DNA of 43,796 nt, from positions 1 to 43,796 of the forward strand of contig DJHS01000103.1 of assembly GCA_002433235.1 (NCBI GenBank). Direction: 5' to 3'. Below, in pieces: positions 34,101-41,019 of this stretch. A model generated the notes under the pieces. It was given only the letters and a program-made list of their open reading frames with translations. It was not told the DNA's origin and did not search any database. Position numbers and translations under genes: made by a program. How positions within the stretch are numbered: the stretch's first letter is position 1; each line of letters begins with the position of its first letter. Origin of the DNA: UBA6614 sp002433235 (GTDB lineage Bacteria > Verrucomicrobiota > Verrucomicrobiia > Limisphaerales > UBA1100).

Positions 34101-34513
34101 TTCCCATTATCAAGAGCCTGTCCAACGACAAGAGCCCTGTAGTTCGTCGCGAATGCCTCATCGCGCTGCGGCACAACCAGAGCAAGGACGCTCCCGCGCT
34201 ATGGGCCAAGCTGGCCAACATGCACGACGGCAAGGATCGTTGGTATTTGGAGGCCCTCGGCTTGGCCGCCGACAAGCAGGAGAACAAGTTTTTTGACGAG
34301 TGGATGAAGACGGCTAAGCTCGATACCGCCGGTGCGCGCGACGTCGTGTGGCGTAACCGCGGCACGCATGGCGCAAAGTATCTGGCCGACATCATCCTCG
34401 ACAAAAGAACCCCAAAGGCAGACAAGCCCCGCTACATGCGGGCGCTCGACTTCATCCCAAAGAGCAAGGAGAAGGATGATGCCCTTGCCCGCATTGCCTT
34501 GGGCGCGCTTTAG
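31175..34513 (+). CDS. ThuA - carbohydrate-binding - PVC dehydrogenase propeller - HEAT fusion protein
   Basis: 1112 residues with a signal peptide (LLLLLLTLTLALGAVAKP). ThuA at ~20-270 (IAGRQSHGPLSHEHKAG, VIYSDGGGRHPA), an NPCBM-like module at ~325-440 (LVVTDGGNGYACDWADWVEPTL; GIGTHANSLVSYVLP), a PVC-type membrane-bound dehydrogenase propeller at ~480-870 with calcium-type loops (DTDGDGKAD, DVDGDDKPD) and WVCEIINYRGHR, and HEAT-like helices from ~890. The c-haem domain that often ends such proteins is missing here and occurs in the next gene. Oxidation or binding of an extracellular sugar is inferred. Confidence 0.88.
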   Translation: MKKLLLLLLTLTLALGAVAKPKKVVMIAGRQSHGPLSHEHKAGIMLLAKCLKDSAGELVAPTVVLNGWPQDNSVFEGADAVVIYSDGGGRHPALGGNNLELLGKLMAKGAGFLTIHYAVEPTTNKGNREFISWQGGCFETHWSVNPHWVANFDKLPKHPITNGVKPFKANDEWYFHMRFAPDMKGVTPILSDVAPKETMRRGNGAHSGNPHVRKSVAAGETQHVAWAFERPNGGRGFGFTGGHNHLNWGNDDFRKTVLNAIVWVAQAEVPANGVPSKLTEEDLYANLDNKGRRPRPTSNPGPGASSQFTGPKPVAQSKVITRITGPAKLEADIKGAKELHLVVTDGGNGYACDWADWVEPTLIDEAGNPTKLTSLKWKGASSGFGAVQLNRNCDGGPLRVAGKSVAHGIGTHANSLVSYVLPQGHKFVKFSSQVGLDNGGADQGNCGAAASVQFHLFTQQPKFINAAGGGAQAVSTRAPGDAVANLDVHEKLQAELFAAEPMMLSPSNIDIDHRGRVWVCEIINYRGHRNKRPEGDRILILEDTDGDGKADKKKVFYQGRDIDSPHGVCVLGTVDGKNTRVIVSAGDKVQVFTDVDGDDKPDKKEVLFSGIAGSQHDHGIHTFLFGPDGRLYFNFGNTGRQLLDKDGKPIIDRAGNEVNDRRQPYQQGMVFRCNLDGSDLETLGWNFRNNWMVTVDSFGTIWQSDNDDDGNRAVRINYVMEFGNYGFRSELTGAGWRANRTNIEKTVPERHWHLNDPGVIPNLILTGAGSPTGICVYEGNLLPKEFFGQVIHCDAGPSIVRAYPVKPSGAGYTATILNVLDGAKKDRWFRPSDVQVAPDGSLIVADWYDPGVGGHRMGDLDRGRLFRVTPKGHKGYKLPKIDFTTIDGLIAAIQNPNNSVRHIAWTELNKRQAAARDGLNSLTRNRNSRVRARALWLLSHIKGNEQAAIDRAGKDADENVRGMALRIARQHKLDVIPIIKSLSNDKSPVVRRECLIALRHNQSKDAPALWAKLANMHDGKDRWYLEALGLAADKQENKFFDEWMKTAKLDTAGARDVVWRNRGTHGAKYLADIILDKRTPKADKPRYMRALDFIPKSKEKDDALARIALGAL

Positions 34514-34532
34514 CTCAGGGACAACCTGTCTC

Positions 34533-34565
34533 AACCGGCCGCACTCGATGCTGGCCGGTTTTTTT
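34533..34565 (+). terminator. Rho-independent terminator after the fusion gene
   Basis: AACCGGCC (34533-34540) pairs perfectly with GGCCGGTT (34553-34560) around a 12-nt loop, followed by a T-run to 34565. It lies inside the 73-bp gap before the HEAT/cytochrome gene, so that gene may be expressed at a lower level or from its own promoter. Confidence 0.88.
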
Positions 34566-34586
34566 GTGCCCGGCTACAATGCACGC

Positions 34587-35693
34587 ATGAAGCAGATCAT
34601 CATCCTGTTGATCGCAGCCAGTTCATTGGCAGCCACCGACAAGCTACCGCCCGAGCGTGTGGAGACCCTTCTGGACGTATTCGGCCGGCTGGAACCTTCC
34701 GTTGTTGAAGGCAACCCGAAGCTGAAAATGGTGCTCGGCCAACTGCTTGACGCTACGGCGGGTCAGCCGCGCTTCGTGGCACTGGTTAAGAAGTTCAACG
34801 TCGAGGGACGCGAGGCAGACCTTCTGGCCGTGACCGCAAATCATCCTGCCGATCCCGCAGGAGTGGAGGCCTTGGGCATTGTGCTGGGAGGAAAGGGCGC
34901 CAAGGCCGTACCCGTGCTGCTCACGGACAAGGACGCCAAGCAGGCTACCGCCATCGCCCACGCCTTGGGCAACAGCAATAATCAAAAGGTTATTCCATTA
35001 CTGGCGCCATTGGTAACGAATGAAAAAGTTCACGCCAACGTTCGCAAGGAGGCCGTCAAGGGACTTGCCAATTTTGAAGCTGGCGCCAAGCAATTGTTGG
35101 CGCTGGCCAAGGCCGGCAAACTGCCACAGAGCGCCAGACTCACTGCGAGCCTCGCGTTGGGCACCGCACGCTGGCCCGCCATCAAGGCCGAGGCCGCCAA
35201 GGTTCTGCCTTCTCCTTTTGGAGCCAACGCCAAGCCTCTGCCTCCGATCGCCGAACTGGCCCGCCGCAAGGGTGACATTGCCAACGGTGAGAAAGTATTC
35301 TTCCGCGAAACCGCCCTATGCTCGCGGTGTCATCAAGTGGGCGGCAAGGGCACGGAGGTCGGTCCTGCCTTATCGGAGATTGGCGATAAACTTCCCAAGA
35401 CGGAGCTCTATGAGTCCATCATCGACCCCAGCGCGGGCATTTCCTTTGGCTACGAGGCGTGGCAGGTGAAGATGACTGATGGCAACGTGGTGTTCGGCAT
35501 TATACAGAGCGAGACCGATGAGGAGATTGTCGTCAAGGGCCCTACTGGTGCTGTAACGCGACATCCCAAGTCAAAAATCAAGAGCCGCCAACAGCAACCC
35601 CTATCGTTGATGCCCCCCGGACTTCACTTGGCCATGAAGGAAAGCGATCTGGTGGATCTGATTGAATATCTGGCTTCGCTGAAGAAAAAGTAA
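34587..35693 (+). CDS. Exported HEAT-repeat cytochrome c protein
   Basis: 368 residues from the ATG at 34587 (signal peptide MKQIIILLIAASSLAATD). Residues ~20-220 are Ala/Lys-rich HEAT-like helices (AIAHALGNSNNQKVIPLLAPLV). From ~228 comes a c-type cytochrome: GDIANGEKVFFRETALCSRCHQVGGKG (C245, C248, H249), then LYESIIDPSAGISFGYEAWQV and a short beta region with PPGLHLAMKE as the likely distal Met area. This is the standard C-terminal haem module of PVC dehydrogenases, here separate from its propeller (previous gene). It probably takes electrons from that protein. Confidence 0.88.
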   Translation: MKQIIILLIAASSLAATDKLPPERVETLLDVFGRLEPSVVEGNPKLKMVLGQLLDATAGQPRFVALVKKFNVEGREADLLAVTANHPADPAGVEALGIVLGGKGAKAVPVLLTDKDAKQATAIAHALGNSNNQKVIPLLAPLVTNEKVHANVRKEAVKGLANFEAGAKQLLALAKAGKLPQSARLTASLALGTARWPAIKAEAAKVLPSPFGANAKPLPPIAELARRKGDIANGEKVFFRETALCSRCHQVGGKGTEVGPALSEIGDKLPKTELYESIIDPSAGISFGYEAWQVKMTDGNVVFGIIQSETDEEIVVKGPTGAVTRHPKSKIKSRQQQPLSLMPPGLHLAMKESDLVDLIEYLASLKKK

Positions 35694-35714
35694 GCTACGC
35701 GCCTGAACGGCCGC

Positions 35715-36050
35715 TCAGCCCGGCGGCCACCGCAGCGCGCGCCCGCCTAGGATATGACAGTGCAGGTGGGGCACGCTTTCTCCGCCGTCGGGACCGTTGT
35801 TGATGATCAGCCGGTAGCCGTTCTCAAGCTTCAGGTCTGCGGCCACCTCGCGCGCCTTTAAAAGGAGATGCCCCAGCACCTGGTGATCCTCCGGCGATAC
35901 CTCGGCAATGCGGGGGATGGGTTTCTTGGGAATGACCAGCACATGCGTGGGGGCCTGTGGGTTGATGTCGCGAAAGGCCAGCACGAGGTCATCCTCGTAA
36001 ACAATGTCGGCGGGAATTTCGCGGGCGATAATTTTCTCGAACAACGTCAT
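35715..36050 (-). CDS. HIT-family nucleotide-binding hydrolase (HINT type)
   Basis: 111 residues, a typical HINT length. FEKIIAREIPADIVYEDD and AFRDINPQAPTHVLVIPKK are family signatures, and the histidine triad reads HLHCHIL (H95, H97, H99). Members hydrolyse purine phosphoramidates in the cytoplasm. The stop lies 21 bp from the convergent cytochrome gene, and its start is 2 bp downstream of the stop of the next minus-strand gene, so it is the last gene of a nrdR-led operon. Confidence 0.94.
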   Translation of the reverse strand: MTLFEKIIAREIPADIVYEDDLVLAFRDINPQAPTHVLVIPKKPIPRIAEVSPEDHQVLGHLLLKAREVAADLKLENGYRLIINNGPDGGESVPHLHCHILGGRALRWPPG

Positions 36051-36051
36051 G

Positions 36052-36600
36052 CTACACGATCATCAGCGTGAGCTTGGCCTCTTGACGATGGCGGGCCACG
36101 ATGTCGCGAAGATAATCCACGATTTGGTCGTTCAGCTTTTGGCAGCGCGGCGTCCAATGCTCGGCACCGGTCAGCTTGCGCACGGCATCGCGTAGGCCCT
36201 TGACCCGAAGCACCTCGGGCTTGCCGTTCAGGTCAGCATGAATCTGGTCGCGCAGGGTGCAAAAGAAAACCATCTCCAGCCCTTCACCGGCCTGGTGGGC
36301 TAGGTCATGCAGGTTGGTCTCTGCCTCGCGAGCGTTGTCGTGGATCGGTTTCACCTTGTAGCCAAAACCGCGCAGGATGCGTTCCAGGGCCATCGTGAAC
36401 TCACCCACGGAAACCACGTTGCGGTTCAACTCCTGCTTGAAGAAATACAGTGCAGCGGCGGCGGCTTCCTCGACAATCTGCTCGTCCAGTTCGCGTGCGG
36501 CCTCGCCCAGCAACTCCACGGTGACATCTTGTGCTGAGCACGGGATGGCTTCGCCGTCGGAGGTTTCAAATACCAGGCAGTCGGTATGTAGCTGTATCAT
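36052..36600 (-). CDS. Conserved-looking hypothetical protein between nrdR and the HIT gene
   Basis: 182 residues from the ATG at 36600; an upstream ATG at 36651 gives a low-complexity basic extension inside nrdR. It has no signal peptide, is acidic and largely helical (ELLGEAARELDEQIVEEAAAAALYFFKQEL), with three dispersed cysteines. It overlaps the 3' end of nrdR by 35 bp, so translation is probably coupled. I do not recognise the family. Confidence 0.75.
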   Translation of the reverse strand: MIQLHTDCLVFETSDGEAIPCSAQDVTVELLGEAARELDEQIVEEAAAAALYFFKQELNRNVVSVGEFTMALERILRGFGYKVKPIHDNAREAETNLHDLAHQAGEGLEMVFFCTLRDQIHADLNGKPEVLRVKGLRDAVRKLTGAEHWTPRCQKLNDQIVDYLRDIVARHRQEAKLTLMIV

Positions 36601-37051
36601 GTTTGGTCTCGAGTTTTTTGACCGCCTCGACAAAGTCGTCGGCCTCCTCAAAGCGCCGGTAAACGCTCGCGTAGCGCACGTAGGCCACGTGGTCTATTTC
36701 CCGCAACGCCTGCATCACCCGTTCGCCAATCTCGCGCCCGGGCACCTCCTCGGGGAACTCTTCCGAGACAGTGTCAAAAATACGCTGGGTGACATCCTCG
36801 ATGGTTTGCTGGCTGATGGGACGCTTTTGGCAGGCCTTGGCCACGCCATTGAGCAGCTTGTCCCGGGAAAATTCCTCGCGCCGTCCATCTCGTTTCACAA
36901 CCATCAGCTGGGTGTGCTCAATCTGCTCGTAGGTGGTAAACCGGCTCCCGCACTGGGTACACTCACGACGGCGGCGAATAATTGCGCCCTCCTTTGATGA
37001 GCGCGAATCAATCACCTTGTCCTCCAAGCAATCGCACTTCGGACAACGCAT
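36566..37051 (-). CDS. nrdR: Transcriptional repressor NrdR
   Basis: 161 residues, the usual length. The zinc ribbon has MRCPKCDCLEDKVIDSRSS and ECTQCGSRFTTYE (C3, C6, C31, C34), followed by an ATP-cone (~46-136: VVKRDGRREEFSRDKLLNGV, RPISQQTIEDV, VAYVRYASVYRRF). NrdR senses ATP/dATP and represses ribonucleotide reductase genes. No ribonucleotide reductase gene lies in this window, and I did not find a convincing NrdR box nearby. Confidence 0.97.
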   Translation of the reverse strand: MRCPKCDCLEDKVIDSRSSKEGAIIRRRRECTQCGSRFTTYEQIEHTQLMVVKRDGRREEFSRDKLLNGVAKACQKRPISQQTIEDVTQRIFDTVSEEFPEEVPGREIGERVMQALREIDHVAYVRYASVYRRFEEADDFVEAVKKLETKHDTATYRLPGI

Positions 37052-37236
37052 TTAAACCGTCAAACCTCCTTGGCAGAAAGGCCACATGTAGTAGCCTTGG
37101 AGTGGCTAACATACCGCCTATTGAGTAGTCAAGACAGTGTCTGTTGTTTCTTATTAACACGGGCACGGTTTGCGCCGTGAAAAACGCTCGTTTTCACCTT
37201 GCTGGACATTCTCCCGGCGATGCCGGAACCTGCCGC

Positions 37237-38292
37237 GTGGCGGAGTTTTGGCCCATGGCATTGATCGGGGCGGCGGTCCTTTTCATCGGTCTTTCCAAGG
37301 CCGGCTTGGGTGGTGGACTTGGCATGTTGACCACGCCAGTCTGCGTCGTCGCCTTTGGCGCCATGGGTGAGCGTCCCCAGTTCGCCATCGGTTTTCTGCT
37401 CCCCCTGTTGATCGTGGGTGACACGGTGTCGCTTTACCATTATTGGCGGCAATGGCGGCTGAAGAGCCTGAAATATCTCCTGCCTGGTGTGGCTGTGGGC
37501 GCGTGGGTGGGGGTGCAGTTCATTGACCATCTGCAACCCCACCACTTTAGTTTCCTAATCGGTCTATTGGCGGTTGGGTTCGTCGGTTGGCAGTTTGTGG
37601 GTGGGGGATTGAAGGAAGATACGCCTTCTTGGCAGCCCAGCCATTTGGCGGGCATTCCCTGTGGCATCGGTGCCGGCCTCACCAGCACCTTTGCCCATGG
37701 TGCCGGGCCCGTGGTAAATATCTTCCTGCTGCCCCAGCGATTGCCCAAGGCCGACTACATCGCCACCCGTGTTATCCTCTTTTGCGCTATCAACTGGATC
37801 AAGCTGCCCCTGTTTGTGCAGAAAGATCTCGTTACCCTGCGCAGCCTCAAGTGGGGAGCCGCCTTTTGCCTGCTTGTGCCGGTGGGCGCATGGCTCGGCG
37901 TGCGGCTCCAGCGGCGCATCCCCGAGCAACAATTTCGCCTTTTTATTTACATCCTCACCTTGCTCGCGGGAATACACCTCATTATCAGCAGCTTGTTGAC
38001 GGGAAAATCGTCCGAAAAACATGCTGACAGTTTTGAACATCCCCGCATTGTGGCCTGCGCTTGCCCGTGGAAACTCTCCCCCGCACATGCGAAACATTCG
38101 GCGCAAGTCAGACAAGGGCAAATATGGCGCAAAGCTTCCCGCCTACGCCCGCCGTCGCGTGCTCGCCCAATGGCGGGGCGTGGACCTCACCGAGCAGGAA
38201 ACCGCCCGCGCCGACCAGTCCCAGTCCGCCGGTGCCGTGATGCCCAAATTGCTCGAGTCACTCGGTCTGGACCGCCGCCGGTCCGAGGCTGA
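37237..38292 (+). CDS. TauE/SafE (TSUP) family membrane permease with abnormal C-terminal tail
   Basis: 351 residues from a GTG at 37237 (MAEFWPMALIGAAVLFIGLSKAG, the usual TSUP opening); GTG 37177 or ATG 37255 are alternatives. About eight membrane segments, with GLSKAGLGGGLGMLTTP and the second-half repeat GIGAGLTSTFAHGAGP. TSUP proteins move sulfite, sulfonates or other organic anions. The core ends about residue 255 (LIISSLLTGKS). The remaining ~95 residues are Arg/Pro-rich and overlap the dciA-like gene in another frame, so a lost stop codon or small indel near 38010-38030 is likely. Confidence 0.82.
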   Translation: MAEFWPMALIGAAVLFIGLSKAGLGGGLGMLTTPVCVVAFGAMGERPQFAIGFLLPLLIVGDTVSLYHYWRQWRLKSLKYLLPGVAVGAWVGVQFIDHLQPHHFSFLIGLLAVGFVGWQFVGGGLKEDTPSWQPSHLAGIPCGIGAGLTSTFAHGAGPVVNIFLLPQRLPKADYIATRVILFCAINWIKLPLFVQKDLVTLRSLKWGAAFCLLVPVGAWLGVRLQRRIPEQQFRLFIYILTLLAGIHLIISSLLTGKSSEKHADSFEHPRIVACACPWKLSPAHAKHSAQVRQGQIWRKASRLRPPSRARPMAGRGPHRAGNRPRRPVPVRRCRDAQIARVTRSGPPPVRG

Positions 38293-38503
38293 AATCGTCA
38301 AGGTCTGGAACCACCTCATCGACCCCACCGTGACCGCCCACGCCCAGCCCACTGGTATCCGCAACGGCACCCTGTTCGTCACTGTCGACAGCAACGTTTG
38401 GCTCGATGAAATCGTCCGCTACCGCCGCCGGGAAATCCTGCATCAACTCCAGACCGCCTTCAGCAGCGAAACCATCGCCCGCATCTCCTTCCGCGTGGGC
38501 TGA
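38087..38503 (+). CDS. DciA-like (DUF721) protein
   Basis: 138 residues from the ATG at 38087 (MRNIRRKSDKGKYGAKL); an earlier ATG at 38021 lies inside the permease core region. The C-terminal ~90 residues match the DUF721/DciA pattern: SEAEIVKVWNHLIDPTVTAHAQP, GIRNGTLFVTVDSNVWLDEIVRYRREILHQL is present apart from one extra Arg. DciA loads or activates the replicative helicase DnaB in bacteria without DnaC. The N-terminus overlaps the tail of the TSUP frame by 206 bp. Confidence 0.8.
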   Translation: MRNIRRKSDKGKYGAKLPAYARRRVLAQWRGVDLTEQETARADQSQSAGAVMPKLLESLGLDRRRSEAEIVKVWNHLIDPTVTAHAQPTGIRNGTLFVTVDSNVWLDEIVRYRRREILHQLQTAFSSETIARISFRVG

Positions 38504-38634
38504 TCAAGACAAGCCACCAGCCCGCGGCCTGATGCCCCGCTCACCATTCCTCCTTACTATTTGCAGTCGACCGCCGCAGACCTTGCCGAGACACCAAAAG
38601 AGGGCTATTGTGAGGTCTCGGTGCCCATTTAAAA

Positions 38635-38775
38635 ATGCACGACGACCCCAAAGACAAGGCCCCGCAGCCCCCAGTCGGTGAGCCCAAGCCGGTGGAGGAA
38701 ATGTCCGAGGAAGAACAGATGGAAGCCTACGAGGAATCCCTCAAGGATACCGACTGGGGCCATCAACCTTGTTGA
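38635..38775 (+). CDS. 46-residue acidic protein
   Basis: ATG at 38635 to TGA at 38775. The product is very acidic and proline-rich at first (PKDKAPQPPVGEPKPVEE), then a short helix (MSEEEQMEAYEESLKDTDWG) ending HQPC. The composition looks coding rather than random, and it follows the dciA-like gene by 131 bp. There is no Shine-Dalgarno of note, and I do not know a function. Confidence 0.5.
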   Translation: MHDDPKDKAPQPPVGEPKPVEEMSEEEQMEAYEESLKDTDWGHQPC

Positions 38776-38910
38776 CCCCGCAGTCTTGAGACCAGATACG
38801 GGTGGAGGATAACCGCGCAGTGGTTTTGTAATGACAGCCCCGAACGTCAGTGCGGAGGTTATCCACTTAAAGAGAGAATTGCCCTGCCGGGACGAAGCTC
38901 AACGCACGAT

Positions 38911-39196
38911 TTCCCGTGCTCGGGACGAAAAGTTTTACGCGCCCGACGGCTTGTTTTGCGTGCGAAACCTTCGATCCCAAGCTTCCAACCCTTCATCCTG
39001 CCCACGAAACCTTTTGTTGCGCGCTCAATACCTTTGATCTCGAGCGCAAAACCTTCGGTCGGGAGGTCAAAACCCTTGATCCCGTGTTCCAGACCAATGG
39101 TTTTTTTGCCCCAGAAAGGCCTGTTTCTAAGTGTTTTTTGGATTCAGTTATAAAAATGTATATTTTTAGAATTCAGGGGCGTAAAATCCTACAATA
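38911..39196 (-). repeat. Dispersed repeat element, copy B, with 21-bp internal array
   Basis: Inverted relative to copy A at 19461-19712. Read on the minus strand it has TTATTATTGTAG, GAATTCTAAAAA (GAATTC at 39169-39174), the block AAACAGGCCTTTCTGG, then about eight 21-bp units (39078 down to 38911), the clearest being CGAAGGTTTTGCGCTCGAGA. Units are more diverged than in copy A, but the 21-bp period never slips. The plus strand reads in frame as heptapeptides (LNTFDLE, RKTFGRE, VKTLDPV). Nothing else was recognised in 38776-38910. Confidence 0.7.
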
Positions 39197-39293
39197 ATAA
39201 GAGGCTGAGTCATGCCCATCTGTATGAAGCCCCAGGCGCATGACACTGGAGCCGGAGGATTTTGGTGAGTTGACTCAATCTCGGTCCAATATT

Positions 39294-39362
39294 CTCACGC
39301 GGAGACGCAGAGGCGCGGAGAATTAATTGGGTTTCCTCCGCGCCTCTGCGTCTCCGCGTGAG
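39294..39362. repeat. Perfect 27-bp-arm inverted repeat (GC-rich hairpin)
   Basis: Arms at 39294-39320 (begins CTCACGCGGAGACGCAGAGG) and 39336-39362 are exact reverse complements around a 15-nt AT-rich loop. This is a widely dispersed bacterial intergenic repeat in my recollection, known for producing spurious short ORFs. It sits 41 bp before the sulfatase start and could act as a transcription barrier or 5' structure. The flanking 39197-39293 holds nothing I recognise. Confidence 0.85.
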
Positions 39363-39403
39363 GATTGAATTGATAACACATTGCGATCTGCCAAGCATGC
39401 GGC

Positions 39404-41001
39404 ATGCGTTTTTGGATAATCCTGTTGTTCATGGCATGTGGTTTGCGGGGCGCGGAGCGGCCAAACATTGTCTTCATCCTCGCGGATGATCTCGGCATTG
39501 GGGATGTGAAATGTTACGGCGGAGAGCGGTGCAAGATTGAGACGCCGCATCTCGATCAACTGGCGCGGGAGGGATTGCAGTTCACCGATGCGCATGTGCA
39601 GGCGTCGGTTTGTGTGCCGACGCGGGTGGCGATTATGACCGGGCGTTATCCGTGGCGCTTTGGTCGGCCGGAGCCGGGCGGGCCGTGGGGCTTTCTCGGG
39701 CCGCGGTTCGGCACCGGCACGTTCACTCTCGGCAAAATATTGCAGTCGGCGAAGTACCGCACGGGGTACGTGGGCAAATGGCATTTGGGCACCCGGATGG
39801 TCACCACGGATGGCAAGGTGCACGGCCGGCGAATGTCGACTACAGCAAACCGCTCAAGGTGGGGCCGGTGCAGCATGGATTTGATGAGAGTTTTATTTTG
39901 CCCGGCTCGCTGGACATGTATCCGTATGCCTTTGCGCGCAACAATGTTTGGCAGGGAGAGGTGACGGCGCAGAAGGGTTGGAGTGCTTTCAATCGCGTGG
40001 GCCCGGCGGAAAAGGACTTTGAAGATCACGAGGTGATCGAGACCTTTTACCGTGAGGCGGAAGATTTCATCGGCAAGCAGACGGCCAAACAGCCGTTCTT
40101 TTTGTTCCTCGCCCTCACTGCGCCGCACACACCTACCAGCCCGGGTAAGGCGTGGCGCGGCAAGAGCAAGCTGGGGATGTACGGCGATTTTGTGATGGAG
40201 GTGGACAGTGCCGTGGCGCGTGTCCGGGCGGCATTGAAGAAACAGAAGCTTTCGGATGATACGCTGATACTGTTTGCCTCCGACCACGGCGCGGCGGCGT
40301 ATGCCGGCAACATCCTCAAGGCTACGCCGAGGCAGATGAAGGCGCTGGAAAAGGTCGGCCACTATTGCAGCGGGCCATACCGCGGATACAAGTTCAGCGT
40401 GTACGAGGGTGGCCTGCGCGTGCCGCTGATCGCCCATTGGCAGGGCCGGATTCAGCCCGACGGTACGAGCGATGCCCTGGTGGGGTTGTGCGACTTGATG
40501 GCGACTTTCGCCGAACTGAGCGGGGCCAAGCTCACGCCGCAACAGGCGCCGGATTCCATCAGCTTCGCGCCATTGCTCAAAAATCCAAAGCGAGCCGGTG
40601 TGCGCAAGAATTTGATCATGCAATCGGTCGGGCCGTTTGTCGTGCGCGAGGGTGATTGGAAATTGTGCCTGTGTCCCGGCAGCGGTTCGCATCTGCACTT
40701 CGGCAACTTACCCCGCAGGGACGACGCTTGGCGTGCGGCACTGAAGCAATTCGGCAAGACACCGGCATCGCAGGATCTGGACAAGGCACCTTTTGTGCAG
40801 CTGTTCAACCTAGTTAAGGATCCGCACGAGGATCATAACCTTGCCGAGAAGGAGCCAGAGCGCGTGGCGCGTATGGTGAGGTTGCTGCGCGAACAAATTA
40901 CCGCTGGGCGAAGCACGCCCGGTCCGCCGCTCACCAACCACCGCGCCGGTATCAACATCAACCAACGAGTGCCTGATTTTGTGCGGAAGCAGTTGAAGTA
41001 A
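39404..41001 (+). pseudogene. Exported sulfatase, broken by a single-base frameshift
   Basis: Two overlapping frames together make one ~532-residue type I sulfatase. The first (from ATG 39404) has the signal peptide (FWIILLFMACGLRGAE), metal ligands in NIVFILADDLGIGD, and the formylglycine site VCVPTRVAIMTGR (Cys70, CxPxR), then GYVGKWHLG. The second continues with VGPVQHGFDESF, LALTAPHTP, DDTLILFASDHGA, YEGGLRVPLIAHW and the C-terminal FQLFNLVKDP-like region. The switch is at 39824-39830 (cacggccggcg); one extra C there would restore HGPANVDYSKP in frame. The family hydrolyses sulfate esters, here probably of polysaccharides. Sequencing error and true mutation are both possible. Confidence 0.88.
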
Positions 41002-41019
41002 ACCTTCCGAGGTGACAGG

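Noticed and set aside
37052..37236. NrdR box or tRNA between nrdR and the permease
   Set aside because: Only a short palindrome (AGACAGTGTCT) is visible; it does not match an NrdR box, and no cloverleaf or TTCGA-type arm was found here or elsewhere in the window.
39210..39398. Short ORF reading RRRGAEE on one strand and ASASPREN in the other
   Set aside because: It is the translation of the 27-bp inverted repeat, a known source of spurious proteins.
39820..39835. Programmed -1 frameshift in the sulfatase
   Set aside because: No slippery heptamer, Shine-Dalgarno-like stimulator or obvious pseudoknot; a single missing C in a C-run is simpler.
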